Position numbers and translations under genes: made by a program
Assembly (NCBI RefSeq): GCF_963678635.1
Contig: NC_087071.1
Span: forward strand, 17,051,613-17,115,612
Source of the DNA: Symsagittifera roscoffensis
Lineage: Eukaryota; Xenacoelomorpha; Acoela; Convolutidae
Reading direction: 5' to 3'
Length of the DNA: 64,000 nucleotides
Shown: positions 30,578 through 42,205 of the stretch, in pieces
How positions within the stretch are numbered: position 1 is the stretch's first letter
Layout: every line of letters begins with the position of its first letter
The notes under the pieces: generated by a model
Told to the model about the DNA's origin: nothing
Seen by the model: only the letters and a program-made list of their open reading frames with translations
Databases searched by the model: none

Positions 30578-33500
30578 AAGACTCCTCTAGAGTCTTTTTC
30601 TTTACTTGACCTCTCTGTCTATGACCGTTTTGTGAATATTTTCAAATTTTCTCGAAAACTAACCTGTCAAATCTGATATTGTGGGTTCAATGGAAATAAT
30701 GGGCAGTGGGAAGCACTTCTGTTTTAGTGGACACTCGCAACAGTTTTCACACAAGAAGTTATCGGAAAAGTTATTTTTTCGATTTAACCGTTTTCTGAAG
30801 TTTTTGATTTTTCTCGAAAACTACCCTCCCACGTCTGAGATTTTGGGTTCAATCTTAAGTGCAGGTTGGTTTAATGACTTATGTATAAGTGGCTCTGCAT
30901 AATTTTTTCACCCAAGCTATGGTTCTCGGAAATGTCAATTCAATCTCAAAGTCGGTTTTGGGAATCTTCTCTGCTTAAGACCCCACCCCATAACCTGCTT
31001 TTTGCGGAAAAACGTTGAGGATTTTGGAAAGTTTTTTGAACGTTTTTTTTACAAAGTTTTTGAATTTTTGTAAAATTTACCACCAAATCTGAGATGAAAA
31101 ATTCATTTGAAAGGGTTGCGATAATTGATCCCGCAGAAGCATCGACTTCTTGACTTTGTATAAGATAAATTTTAGCTCCTTGGTAAAATTGATTATCTCG
31201 AAATTTTTTTAGTCTTCTCTATTATTTTAGTAAAGGGCAATTAAGGTTTAGGCAAAGTCCAACTTTTTGTGCCGGATTAGTATAGCAATTTATTCAATAT
31301 CAAACACGTCTTTAGCTGGGCCCCTATGTGGTTCACCTAATTTTTTCAATAACTAAATTTTGTTTTCGCTTATGTTTTTTTTTTATATATGTTGTATCGC
31401 ATTCGTTGCGAAGCTCCATTTCGCTTCTGTGTCACAATTTTCTGTGGCGCTCCGGCAGTGATGGTGTCAAGTAATCATGTGATTGCGGGTTCAAATCGCA
31501 CGTCCCCTGCATTTTGCAAGATGAGCTTTTTTAAGTTAGTCATATCTTATTGGGTTCTAATAATATGAGCTCGTGTCAACCCGAATAAAAAACCTTCCGG
31601 GTTCGGCTTCTGCATGGATGACAAAAACAAATCAATCGATTAGCGTGAAAAATTTAATCAGAAATCTCCAACACAAATCTAGTCAAATAATGAGAATAGC
31701 CTGTCATTATGTTTTTTTTAACGCCTCTTTTTGAAACTCAGAGGTGTCTTCGACCTTAAAATGGACCTGATTTTGTTGCATTCGAAGCGTTACAGGTGTC
31801 TTCAGACTGGATCTGGGCTTGCTTTGCGTAGAGTCTTTAGTCTGAAACCGTTCAATGAATCTTAATTCCTGATCTTCAGTCATTCGATGAGTATTCAGCC
31901 TTACACTAGGCTTGATTTACAGGCGAAAGATTAAAAATTTCAACCTGTCAAATAAAAAGACGCTTGGCTTAAAATATGAAACGTTTAAAAGTTTTCCCAT
32001 ATATCCTTCCGTCATCGATGACGTTTCTTTGACAGATTTTTGTTCCTCCATTATAATAATGTTTTGAGGTTTGAGTCCATCTAAGTCTTTCATGATATTG
32101 TCACTGCTTTCATAGTTGATATTGCCCCACCAGGGCAGGAAATAGTAATTGTGTTTCTATGACAAACACCAAACATTAGGGAGGATCCTAGAATAATGTT
32201 GGAGCAATCTTTTACATTGTCAAAGTAGACGATTTTCCGAAAAGGCTTCTGCTTTTTCTCAATTGAGCAGTTCTTCTCGCTGAGAGCTCGATTCATTTCA
32301 TTTATCCGCGATGAACCTAAACAATGAAAACGCATTTTGCTTCTGAAAGCTAGTGTAGGTTAAAAGCAGTTTTGAAGAGGTACTTTTTCGATTGTTTTTC
32401 TGAAAAAGTGTTCAGAAACTCGTCTAAGCTCCACATGTTGACCATTCCATTGTCTAAGTGCTAAAACAGAAATTGAACTGCCTCCAAATGAGTTACGATA
32501 ATTTTGACTGCGGCTTTCAAAAGTTATGGTCTCTTTTCAGCTCACTTTTTCTCTGTAGAGAGCGAAGATCTTTCAAATATTCAGGTATCTCCTCGCCATG
32601 AATTACTTAACACCGTTGATTTAAACATCATAAACACCATTGATTTAAAAGCATTTTGTTCTCTGATAGACAGCCAATGTTATTTGTATTTCAGCACTTT
32701 GCATGATTCGTGCTTCTTGATTCCAAATACGAACCGACATGCAGCGTTCTGGACTCAATTTTTCTACCTTGTATTTCGAGATCCAGTTTAGTAACACGTT
32801 ACAGTAATCGAGTCCGCTAAAAATAAAGCTTTTCACGAGTAAAGTTTTCATTTCAGGGTTTAAAAACTGTTCTTTGCGGTACAGTTTTTTGAGTTTGAGA
32901 TAGCAAGCAGTACAGCCAGTTTATATGTCTCTCTAAGTTCAAATTCGTATCTATCTTTACGCCCACAGAAGTTTTAAAAGGAACGAGATCGGTTTCCGTG
33001 TTTCCCTGAATAAGATTTTCAAGCTCAGGGTTCTTTCTCTTCGACTTGGCGCTCATTATTTGTTTTGTCTGATCTTCAATTTCAGCTTTAATTGTATTAA
33101 TTTCAAAATTTATCGTTGAATGGTTCGGTTTTTCATCTAGTGATACATATATCAAGGTGTCATCAGCGTAGATTTGGCAAGAGAGACCAAGAGACACCCC
33201 TAATGTTTTGAACCGCCCGTCTAGTATATCACTCAAAACTTTGTAGTCTATCGTATCGAAAGCCGCTGATAAGTCTACTCCAAGCACAATTACTAGAGCG
33301 TTTTCGTCAAGTTGACATAAAATCTCGTTCATTGTTTTCAACAAGCAGGTTTCTGTTGAATGTTTTCTGCTAAAAGCGGACTGGTTGGTATCTAGAAGCT
33401 TATTACTTTCTAGAAAAACTGTTAATTGAGAGGTCACAACCCTTTCAATAATCTTGGATACTGTTATTATATTTGCAACTGATCTGTAATTAATGAAAAC

Positions 33501-33926
33501 TTCCGGGTCCCATGACAGTTTTTTTACAACTAGGATTTTATTGCGTTTGGTAGCAGTGTTCTTTTTTTCAATGCTGTTTTGATAGATGAGGTGGGTAATT
33601 CATGAACTTTTTATTTGTAAAGGTTATAAGATACTACCTAGCTAGCGGTCTATCTGTGAATGTCTCTATTCGTTTTTCAACCTGTGTATCTAGTTTAGTA
33701 TTTCATTGGCATTTCACCTGGATCAGTTCGCTTCGTATTCCCTGTGTGTCAGATTCCAAATCACCAGTAGAATATTATGTTTAAGTAATTTTTGGAGTTA
33801 ACGTTTTTTCACCTGAGCAAGTGACTTGTAATCAGGAACTACCTGTTTTTACCTCTGAACTCTGCCTAATGAATCACTAGATTTCCCACCTAGTATAGCG
33901 GTAAAGAACGTGCTTTTGTATCCCAA
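30578..33926. repeat. 3349-bp tandem duplication, copy 2
   Basis: This is the second copy, with its junction at ...TCCCAA/AAG ACTCCTC. The near-identity indicates a recent event, or allelic or assembly collapse. The few base differences argue against simple assembler duplication of one read set. Confidence 0.9.
32389..33579 (-). pseudogene. Broken LINE reverse transcriptase, copy 2
   Basis: This is the same deleted RT as in copy 1, with the same missing PQGS segment and frame breaks, so the decay predates the duplication. Confidence 0.75.
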
Positions 33927-35435
33927 GGTCTGAGGTTAGAGAGTCCATGACAAATCTTGTTTTTTCAATTTTCGTGGAAATTTCTTGTGAAAGCTTGAAA
34001 TGTCGGTCTTGTGCTTGTCCAATGTCGAAAGTTTTAGAAATGTCGGTCTTTTTTGTATCTAAGTTGAAATTAAAGTGCTACTCTCGGTGCAAATGGGTAA
34101 GCTTCATGAGCAGTCTTATGCCAAGTGCTTTGACATTTGATTATGAATAAGCTTACACAGTTGATGCTTTTTTATTCCATCAATTGAACCGAAAGTAGCT
34201 ATTTGCTTCATATAACAGTATAATTAAATCTCTTTGTGGAAATTGCCTACGTCGAATTTGTTCGCGAGATTTTTGAAATTCATAATTTGTACGCCATTTG
34301 ATGTAATACATTCTAATTTAATACATGCAAAGTTAATTGGCTTATTACATTCCAAATTATTACATGAAAAATTTGAATTTCTCTGCTTTTAAAGCTCCTG
34401 ATTTTTTGCCGCTTTCTTGCTCGTGTTTGCGAAGTTTCAGCTTCGCCTCTATGTCTTAAATTGAAAAATCTGATATTGTTTAGATTCCGATTTGAACTGC
34501 CTCCAAATGAGTTACGATAATTTTGACTGCGGCTTTCAAATATTATGGTCTCTTTCATCTCACTTTTTTTCTGTAGAGAGCAAAGATCTTTCAAATATTC
34601 AGGTATCTCCTCGCCATGAATTGCTTTACACCGTTGATTTAAACACCATAAACACCGTTGATTTAAAAACTTTTCGTTCTCTGATAGACAGCCAATGTTA
34701 TTTGTATTTCAGCGTTTTGCATGATTCGTGCTTCTTGATTCCAAATACGAACCGACATGCAGCGTTCTGGACGCGTTGCAATTTTTCTACCTTGTATTTC
34801 GAGATCCCGTTTAGTAACACGTTACAGTAATCGTGTCCGCTAAAAATAAGGTTTTTCACCGTAAAGTTTTCATTTCAAGTCCATGACAAATCTTGTTCTT
34901 TCAATTTTCCTGGAAATTTCTTGTGAAAGCTTGAAATGTCGGTCTTGTGCTTGTCCAGTGTCGAAAGTTTTAGAAATGTCGGTCTTTTTTGTATCTAAGT
35001 TGAAATTAAAGTGCTACTCTCGGTGCAAATGGGTAAGCTTCATGAGCAGTCTTATGCCAAGTGCTTTGACATTTGATTATGAATAAGCTTACACAGTTGA
35101 TGCTTTTTTATTCCATCAATTGAACCGAAAGTAGCTATTTGCTTCATATAACAGTATAATCAAATCTCTTTGTGGAAATTGCCTACGTCGAATTTGTTCG
35201 CGAGATTTTTGAAATTCATAATTTGTACGCCATTTGATGTAATACATTCTAATTTAATACATGCAAAGTTAATTGGCTTATTACATTCCAAATTATTACA
35301 TGAAAAATTTGAATTTATCTGCTTTTAAAGCTCCTGATTTTTTGCCGCTTTCTTGCTCGTGTTTTGCGAAGTTTCAGCTTCGCCTCTATGTCTAAAATTG
35401 AAAAATCTGATATTGTTTAGATTCCGATTTTTGCT
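33927..35435. repeat. Second local duplication (936-bp offset) with LINE 3' fragment
   Basis: A block of about 540 bases starting GTCCATGACAAATCTTG occurs at 33944 and again at 34880. Between them (34490-34878) is a partial, slightly diverged copy of the LINE RT C-terminal region seen at 29130-29510. Small changes in length and bases make it older than the 3349-bp duplication. No gene is encoded. Confidence 0.75.
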
Positions 35436-35693
35436 TTAATTGTATGTTGTGTTGGCCACCTGATATTGTCGGGTGAAGGGCAAAACCTGATTTTTTTTGG
35501 GTCTCACTGGTGTTTCGATTCAACGGCTGTCTACCCCTGTATTATCGTCTTAATTTTCGCTCGATAAGTGACTCTGAGTGCTTGTTTAAAACTGATTAAT
35601 CTAATTTTGACATGTTTTACTCAAATTGTTAAAATTTTGAAACTGCTGTAGATAATTATAACGATTTTGTAGCTACTGTCTCCTTTCTCTCCT

Positions 35694-36523
35694 TGCGGCG
35701 CAGAAACATTGGTCAAAAATTGATGTAACCCTAGATCCCCCCAGTGGAACTCAGGGATAAACTAGAAAAAAAAATCACAGTTGACCATGTAATAAATTTA
35801 AAAATATAATATTTCAACTCAGCCGATTGTTGCAAGTTATTTCGAAACCATTATTTTCCAGACCAACTTTTGAGATAGAGATCAATAATACCAAAAGATA
35901 ACAAATTATATTAAGCGCAAATATCTCATCGTCATCAAATCTGTTCATTTTCATAGCACTTTCCTAAAATTTATTTTATCCTTCAATTTTTTGCGAAGCC
36001 ATTTTTTTTAAATGTTTTACATTATTGTTACGTTTCTTTTTTTAATGATCAACAAGAAGAAGGGTCTGATCCAGGAAGTGAATTTAATACGAAATTATGA
36101 GAGCAGTAATTTATGTTCGACCTTTTCATTGCTAATTTAGAGTCAAAAAAGAAGTTCGGCGTATATTTTTTCTGAATTTTTTGGTTTTTGAATGTTACGA
36201 CGCGAAAAGATTTCGTAATTTTATTATATCAGTTCAGGTGGAATTAGTTATACGAGCAACGCTTTTTTTCTTAAGATTGTTCCACTTAATCAACCAGTCG
36301 CAACCATCCTTTGTAGTTTAATTTTACCAATTTCAGATAGCATTATCTATATGCTATCTGAAAATGGCAAATAATTTTTATATAAATTTTATTTTGATCT
36401 CAAAGCTCAAAAAATTTGATTAGGAGAAAAATCTTTTTTTTAAATATATTCATTATTTGTGAAAACATTGTGGTCAAGTTAACATGCAAATTATTTTAAG
36501 TTTTGTCTTTTTAATGTCTAAAT
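35694..36523. repeat. Direct repeat of about 830 bp, copy 1
   Basis: It begins TGCGGCGCAGAAACATTGG and ends AATGTCTAAAT, and recurs at 37341 with small substitutions and indels. The ends are not TG...CA, so it is not an obvious LTR. It may be a nonautonomous element or a local duplication. Confidence 0.7.
36327..36367. repeat. Long hairpin in direct repeat, copy 1
   Basis: A 17-bp arm with one mismatch surrounds the loop TATCTAT. Its partner copy at 37973 is perfect. Confidence 0.7.
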
Positions 36524-37340
36524 AGATACGCATAAATAATTCCCGTTACGCTCTCAGCATCATGAAGAAACTCTTCAAAGCGCGCATGATTAAGTCCAGA
36601 ACATGGCCAATATCTTTTTAAATTTGAACTCAAGAAGTCGATATCTTCAATGGGGTATAAAAATTTTTGTTGAAAACTATTATTTCGATCGGCGAAAACT
36701 GACCAATAAAAAAACCACACCGAACATAAATATTCCGTTTTCTTCGAAAGTCGGTACAATAATGGCAATCTCAGTCGCGCCAATGTTTTGTGGGCTTTAT
36801 AAAAGAGGCTATGACTCGATAGGCAGATTAGAACCGGTTATTGCCGAAGAACGGAAAAGGGCGTCCACCGGGGACCCTAAACCGACAATTGGCTGAGTAG
36901 TCTTAAACCAATAAATTATTCACTTGGCCTCACTTAAAAAAATATATGCGCTTGTGTAGAAACTGATTTTGATTGGAATTTCATGGAAGAAAAGGTTACT
37001 TCAGTATTTTTGACTTCAAACGTGGAAAATACTCTTGCAGGGTACCAGGGTTGGTACGCTGATTTAAACAAAAAAAAACAACAAAAAATGTTGAATTTAA
37101 TCATAGAGGAAATAGTGGAACCACCAGTGGGTTTAGGGGGATTGGGGCGGGGATGGTCTCTCGTTTGTACTATTTTGAGATCTCCTTTCGTGGCTGACGG
37201 ACAATAATTTTTTCTAAAGGCGCCCTTTGGCGCCAATATAGACTAAATTTGATTTTATAAACTAAACGCGATTTTTTGGTCAAGATTTTCCAAAAAGTGC
37301 TCAAAGTGCGTTCTTTGACCTGGTTTTTTTTAAATTTTGC
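36524..37340. other. Spacer between the direct repeats
   Basis: There is no supported gene. The end (about 37190-37330, with GGCGCCCTTTGGCGCC) resembles the body of the hAT-type MITE at 62800, so a related nonautonomous fragment may be present. Confidence 0.4.
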
Positions 37341-38160
37341 CTGCGGCGCAGAAACATTGGTCAAAAATCGATATAATTCTAGATCCCCCCAGTGGAACTC
37401 AGGGATAAACTAGAAAAAAATCATAGTCGACCATGTAATAAAATTAAAAATATAATATTTCAACTCAGCCGATTGTTGCAAGTTATTTCAAAACCATTAT
37501 TTTCAATACCAACTTTTGAGATAGAGATCAATAATACTAAAAGATAACAAATTCTGTTAAGCGCAAATATCTCATCGTCATCAAATCTGTTCATTTTCAT
37601 AGCATTTTCCTAAAATATATTTTATCCTTCAATTTTTGCGAAGCCATTTTTTTCTTTATTATGTTTTACATTATTGTTGCGTTTCTTTTTTTTAATGATA
37701 AACAAGAGGAAGGGTCTGATCCAGACAGGGAACTTAATACGAAATTATGAGAGCAGCAATTTATGTTGGACCTTTTCATTGCTAATTTAGAGTCAAAAAA
37801 GAAGTTCGGCGTATATTTTTTCTGAATTTTTTGGTTTTTGAATGTTACGACGCGAAAAGGTTTCGTAATTTTATATCAGTTCAAGTGGAAATAGTCATAC
37901 GAGCAACGCTTTTTTCTTAAGATTGTTTCACTTAATCAACCAGTCGCAACCAACCTATGTAGTTTAATTTTACCAATTTCAGATAGCATTATCTATATGC
38001 TATCTGAAATTGGCAAATAAATTTTATTTTTATCTCAAAGCTCAAAAAATTTGATTTGGAAAAAAATCTCTTCTTTTTTAATATATTCATTATTTTTTGA
38101 AAACATTTTGGTCAAGTTAACGTGCAAATTATTTTAAGTTATGTCTTTTTAATGTCTAAA
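37341..38160. repeat. Direct repeat of about 820 bp, copy 2
   Basis: This is the second copy, offset about 1650 bases from the first, with a few percent divergence and several short indels. Confidence 0.7.
37973..38013. repeat. Perfect 17-bp-stem hairpin in copy 2
   Basis: CCAATTTCAGATAGCAT pairs with ATGCTATCTGAAATTGG around TATCTAT. Such stems can form cruciforms or mark the ends of rolling-circle elements, but no CTRR end follows closely. Confidence 0.75.
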
Positions 38161-38402
38161 TCTTTAAACAAATGCTTCTAACCAAAAAAAACATAATTGC
38201 AGTGCTTTTATTTTATTTTGATTTCTAACAAAAAACGAGTATTGTGAGTCTAATGGCGTTAAGCTAACAATTGTGTTGCCGGTTTTTATGCTTTGAAACA
38301 AATAATTGGAAAAGAAAAAGTAATGCCAATGTCAGTTTCATGAAATTCGATTAAAATCTTTGACTCTGATTCATACTGAATGCACCTGTACTTTGTCTGC
38401 AG

Positions 38403-38503
38403 AAACTCTAGAAGACTCTGAATTGAACAGCTTGGTTATTTTGCTTGACGTCGATTTGACAGCAGACTCGATGGCTAATATTCATCGCAGGATTTTATCA
38501 CAG
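38403..38503 (+). CDS. BRAT1: BRAT1-like host gene, exon 2
   Basis: This 101-base exon lies between acceptor TGTCTGCAG and donor CACAG|GTTTAG. It enters with two bases that complete the codon begun by exon 1 (Glu) and leaves at a codon boundary. It encodes about 33 residues of an acidic helical stretch (LEDSELNSLVILLDVDL). It is the only segment I found that satisfies the phase constraint between exons 1 and 3. Confidence 0.6.
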
Positions 38504-39343
38504 GTTTAGATCAACTGCCTTTTTTTCTCCCCCACTCCCCCTCCACCTGTAGTTTTTAGGTTCCTTTTTACCTGGTCCGGTGGCTACAAAAGTTGGAATG
38601 CTGTCTAATTAGGCCATTCCAATTACATGTAGTCTGTATATATTACCTTTGGAAACCATTCGTTAAAATATACAATTGATGCGTATGTGAGGGGGGCAGG
38701 AAAAAGGAAAATTAGCCAATCATATGTTTTCAATATAATTTAGTTGACGCAATAGTTTTCTTTCCACTGCTTAGCACGAACTGCAGAATTCGGCGAACAA
38801 AAAGTTACATGCCTTCAAATTATTTTTGCTTCTATGTCACTTTTTTGAAAAGAATGAAAGTTAATTATAGTAAAAAAAAAATCGGCATATACAATAAAAA
38901 CAAAAATCTTTCCACATAGCGATAGCTAAACTTGTTCACTAACTATGTTCGTGAATCAAGTAAACAACTAAATCAAGTTCAGAGGCTGAAGATTTTATCA
39001 TTGCTATTTAAGTTGGTATAACGTCGCTTAGATCTATGCGCAATTAACTTGATACCCACGTAGGAACAACTGATCATCCTCTCTCTCAAACTAGTTGGAA
39101 CTAGGGGTGGGAAGAAGATTTTCACCACATTCCAAATTATTTTTAGCTTAGGTTAAATTCTAAGTGCGTTCGGAGTTGGTTTGAAAAAATCGTGATTCTG
39201 GTGATTATTTGGGTTGTTTCTACGTTTTCATACATTTTTTAAAATAATTATTTCCGCGGGCTTACGGCTAAACGGAATAAAAACTGGTGAAATTATCTTA
39301 AGAAGCTAGCGGCGTCAATTATATTAGCTTGAGGTTCATTTAG
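38504..39343 (+). other. Intron 2 of the host gene
   Basis: It is 840 bases and AT-rich, with no gene or clear mobile element. Confidence 0.5.
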
Positions 39344-39882
39344 GTTCCATTGGATCCTAGAATCATTCTCAAACATCCTGAAATATCCAGGGATATTGTT
39401 ATGGAAGACTATATCAGACAAAGCAGAAGCAAGGCTTGTTTCTACGAATCTCTAGTCGCTTTATTTCATGCTGGGGACAAATCTGTTCAGCTAGAATTAA
39501 CAAATTACCTGTGCAATAATATATCAATGCATCAATCAGAAAACAATCAAAAGTTCATTTTGAAAGCGCAACCAGTGAGTGCTCTCGTAAAAGTTCTGCC
39601 GTATTTGTTTGGAAATGAAAAAGAAGCCCCGAATTGTTTGAAAGTATTGTTAACTCATATTTGGTCGACGGACAAAATTTTTGAGCCAGTTATTTTGCGA
39701 TTGGATATTTTAACCGCGTTGCCGCTTCATATACAGTTAACTGTACCAGAAGAACTGTTGATTGACATAATGTTTTACTCAGTGGACGAAAATGAGCCGA
39801 AAGTGTTTGAAAAGGCGCTCAAATTGTGTTTGCAGAAACACACAGATGATATTGTGGACGTTTGGAATTGCCCAAAAAGTAG
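39344..39882 (+). CDS. BRAT1: BRAT1-like host gene, exon 3
   Basis: The exon follows acceptor TTCATTTAG and ends AGTAG|GTAAAT, giving 179 codons plus two bases. The text is amphipathic and helical (SKACFYESLVALFHAGDK; ALVKVLPYLFG; FEPVILRLDIL), as expected of HEAT repeats. It begins in phase 0 after exon 2, and the two bases left over join the single base of exon 4 to make Ser. No other domain is visible. Confidence 0.65.
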
Positions 39883-40075
39883 GTAAATTGATAAATAATC
39901 TATTTTTTTTTTGAAATTTTGAAGATCTGAGTTATTCAGATAATGTTACAAAGCATTGAAAAAGCAGTTTCTCAGTTAAATCAAATTTGAGAAAATTGTT
40001 CTACTTTCTATAAAACTAAATCTATTTACCTAATCTTATTCACTGACAATTCGAAGCGCAAGATTTTCTAAATTT

Positions 40076-40483
40076 TGGAACCTGATCTAAACTACATTTT
40101 ATGATTGGATAAATTAAATGTTTTACCAATGTAAAGTATTTAATATTAACCAATCATGATCCATCTAACTAACAACCCACTTATTTGTAAGTGCTGAAGT
40201 TACTTGTAATTTCAGCACCAGAGAGATTTGAATTTAACTTAGAAATTAGTTGGACTCTCCCGAGCACTTCAGCAGCCGCAATAAACCAGTATACCCTAGA
40301 TCTATTGAGCCTAGCAGAGACTAGTTAAACAACCTGAGACTAGATAGTATAAGAGTAAGATTAGGATCGGTATTAGACTAAGAAGTTGCACGAATCTATC
40401 CGGCCGAAAATAAGATAGCGTGACGAGCAGACGGTGTACCCTATCCGAAATTACTCTATGAGTTACACTTCGGTCCTAACTCA
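40076..40483 (+). repeat. 5' LTR of the 18.9 kb element
   Basis: It starts TGGAACC, ends AACTCA, and is preceded by ATTT. It contains AATAAA at 40280-40285 and a strong donor-like TTTGTAAGTGC near 40181. The only difference from the 3' LTR is T versus G near 40201. Confidence 0.9.
40280..40285 (+). terminator. Polyadenylation signal in the LTR
   Basis: AATAAA sits within CAGCCGCAATAAACCAG. The copy in the 3' LTR (near 58785) would end the transcript. Confidence 0.55.
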
Positions 40484-40485
40484 TC

Positions 40486-40503
40486 TGGTGCGACCATAAG
40501 TCT
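40486..40503 (+). promoter_or_regulatory. tRNA primer-binding site
   Basis: TGGTGCGACCATAAGTC begins two bases beyond the LTR, the standard position and start for a primer site complementary to a tRNA 3' end. The tRNA was not identified. Confidence 0.6.
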
Positions 40504-41737
40504 CGAACAAGACCTTAATAGATTAGAATTAACCAAAATAGATTAGAAATTAGACAAAAACATTTACAAAAATGTTATACGACAATAATTTAATCGAAAT
40601 GTCTCTACGACTCAATAGATCAGAGCCAATATTCCGAACCATAACAGAACTACCCGGAATTGGAAGAAGACCTCGAACCAAAGACGACATACGACAAAGT
40701 AGAAACTTACCGTATAGTTATATGATAGTTCGGCAAAAGCCAGAACAAACTTTTATATTTCGAATACTACTTGCAATGAATTTAGATTTCCATTTGCAAA
40801 CATAAAACCTTGAAGTTACTCTTCAAAATCATTTCAGGCGCTAAACAAATTTATTAATATACAATAACGATTGATAAAAAGATCTAAGATCGTTTTCCTA
40901 AAACTCTGCAGTATTATACAAAACATGTTTGAAAAATATTTATTGGAAAATAAAAATAAAAATTAGTAGCATGACAATAAATGGTTAGTAATCATAAATC
41001 ATCCTGTTGTTCCAGCTTCATCATCTAAAACATAACAGCAATCATAAACCCACTAATATCATCAAAACACTAAATCTTTCCTTTACACACATTTAAAATT
41101 TTAATAAAACTTAAATTCACTTAATTTTAAAACCAGATCATCAAGGCTTATCCTTGGATCTTAAATCATTTTCTACTTAATTAAATTTCAAATTTGATCA
41201 TCAAGGCTTATCCTTGGATCAAACAGAACAACTTTGTTCTCCCCCACCCACTTAATTAGTGTCTAACGACCTCAAACGTCGATTCACTACCCAACCCTTT
41301 CTAAAGACCTAAGACTAATAGAAATTTTTAAACAAAACTAATCATTCAAATTAGGATAAACAGTGAAGAACTTCGGTTATTCATCCTTCACTTGACCCCC
41401 CCTCTTACCAGACCCAGGATAAATCTTAGACTTAGTAAGTTTAAAATAGTATCTAACGAACTACTCGCGTTCTAATTATACCTGAACCTTGTGGATCGAT
41501 TTACTATTCTCCAACCCTTGAACACAATCACTACCCCTAAGTAAGATTAAGTAAGTTAACACCTTAACTTATACTAGCCACGAGAAAGTAAAAAATCATT
41601 CTTCGGAATCGATATACTTTTCTCTCCAACCCTGAACAAACAGACCCAGGTTAAGCTAACCAAAAAATCGTAAGAACTAACAGTTTAGGAAAATAGAAAT
41701 CATTTAACAACCCTTTGCATCCGTCATTCTAAACCTT
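40504..41737 (+). other. Leader of the 18.9 kb element
   Basis: This untranslated stretch holds recurring short blocks (AACCCT, AGACCCAGG) and the twin hairpins described separately. A 77-codon frame at 40572-40805 starts with ATG (MLYDNNLIEMSLRLNRSEP) and could be a small leader protein, but nothing supports it beyond openness. Confidence 0.45.
41142..41221 (+). repeat. Twin hairpins in the leader
   Basis: GATCATCAAGGCTTATCCTT followed by GGATC occurs twice about 53 bases apart. Each copy folds as CAAGG-CTTAT-CCTTG with GATC on both sides. Paired leader hairpins suggest an RNA packaging or dimerisation signal. Confidence 0.6.
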
Positions 41738-42205
41738 ATGTCATTTAAAAACCTAGGAAATAAACAAACAATCGTTTTACACAATTGTGAAATAGATAAC
41801 AAAAAATACGACCTTGTAATCACACCTCATACACAAACAGTTGGATACATTCGAACAAAACGACAAACACTAAAAAGAAAAATAATAACGAAACAAAGAC
41901 AAATAACACGAAAAAGATTTTCAAAAAATCGAAACGCATTTTCAGAATCAGAAACCAACGGTTTAGACGAACTTTACAAACTAAAAGAATCAATAGATAA
42001 AAATTACCCACTTCACGATCAATTATATTTCTCTGACTCAGAAACAACTTCAAATTCATCAAAAAGAGGAAAAAGAAGAATAAAAAAGCAGTATAAACAC
42101 AAACCAGTACATTTATACAATTGGAATCAACCAATTCGACACATTAATAATTACATATTAACAGTCATCGAACGAAAAAATGAGCTCAACGCACACTCCA
42201 GGTGA
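41738..42205 (+). CDS. Small basic protein of the 18.9 kb element
   Basis: This 155-residue frame is the first in the element. Residues 45-75 form a strongly basic stretch (TKRQTLKRKIITKQRQITRK), followed by an acidic Ser-rich patch (SDSETT) and a second basic cluster (SKRGKRRIKKQYKHK). Such arginine/lysine clusters are typical of RNA-binding or nuclear-localised regulators, but I recognise no family. Its last 26 bases overlap the start of the next frame, which suggests coupled translation. The ATG is the first good one after the leader. Confidence 0.6.
   Translation: MSFKNLGNKQTIVLHNCEIDNKKYDLVITPHTQTVGYIRTKRQTLKRKIITKQRQITRKRFSKNRNAFSESETNGLDELYKLKESIDKNYPLHDQLYFSDSETTSNSSKRGKRRIKKQYKHKPVHLYNWNQPIRHINNYILTVIERKNELNAHSR

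Noticed and set aside
35694-38160. Pair of LTRs around a short element
   Set aside because: The ends are not TG...CA, no primer site or polypurine tract is visible, and the interior codes for nothing.
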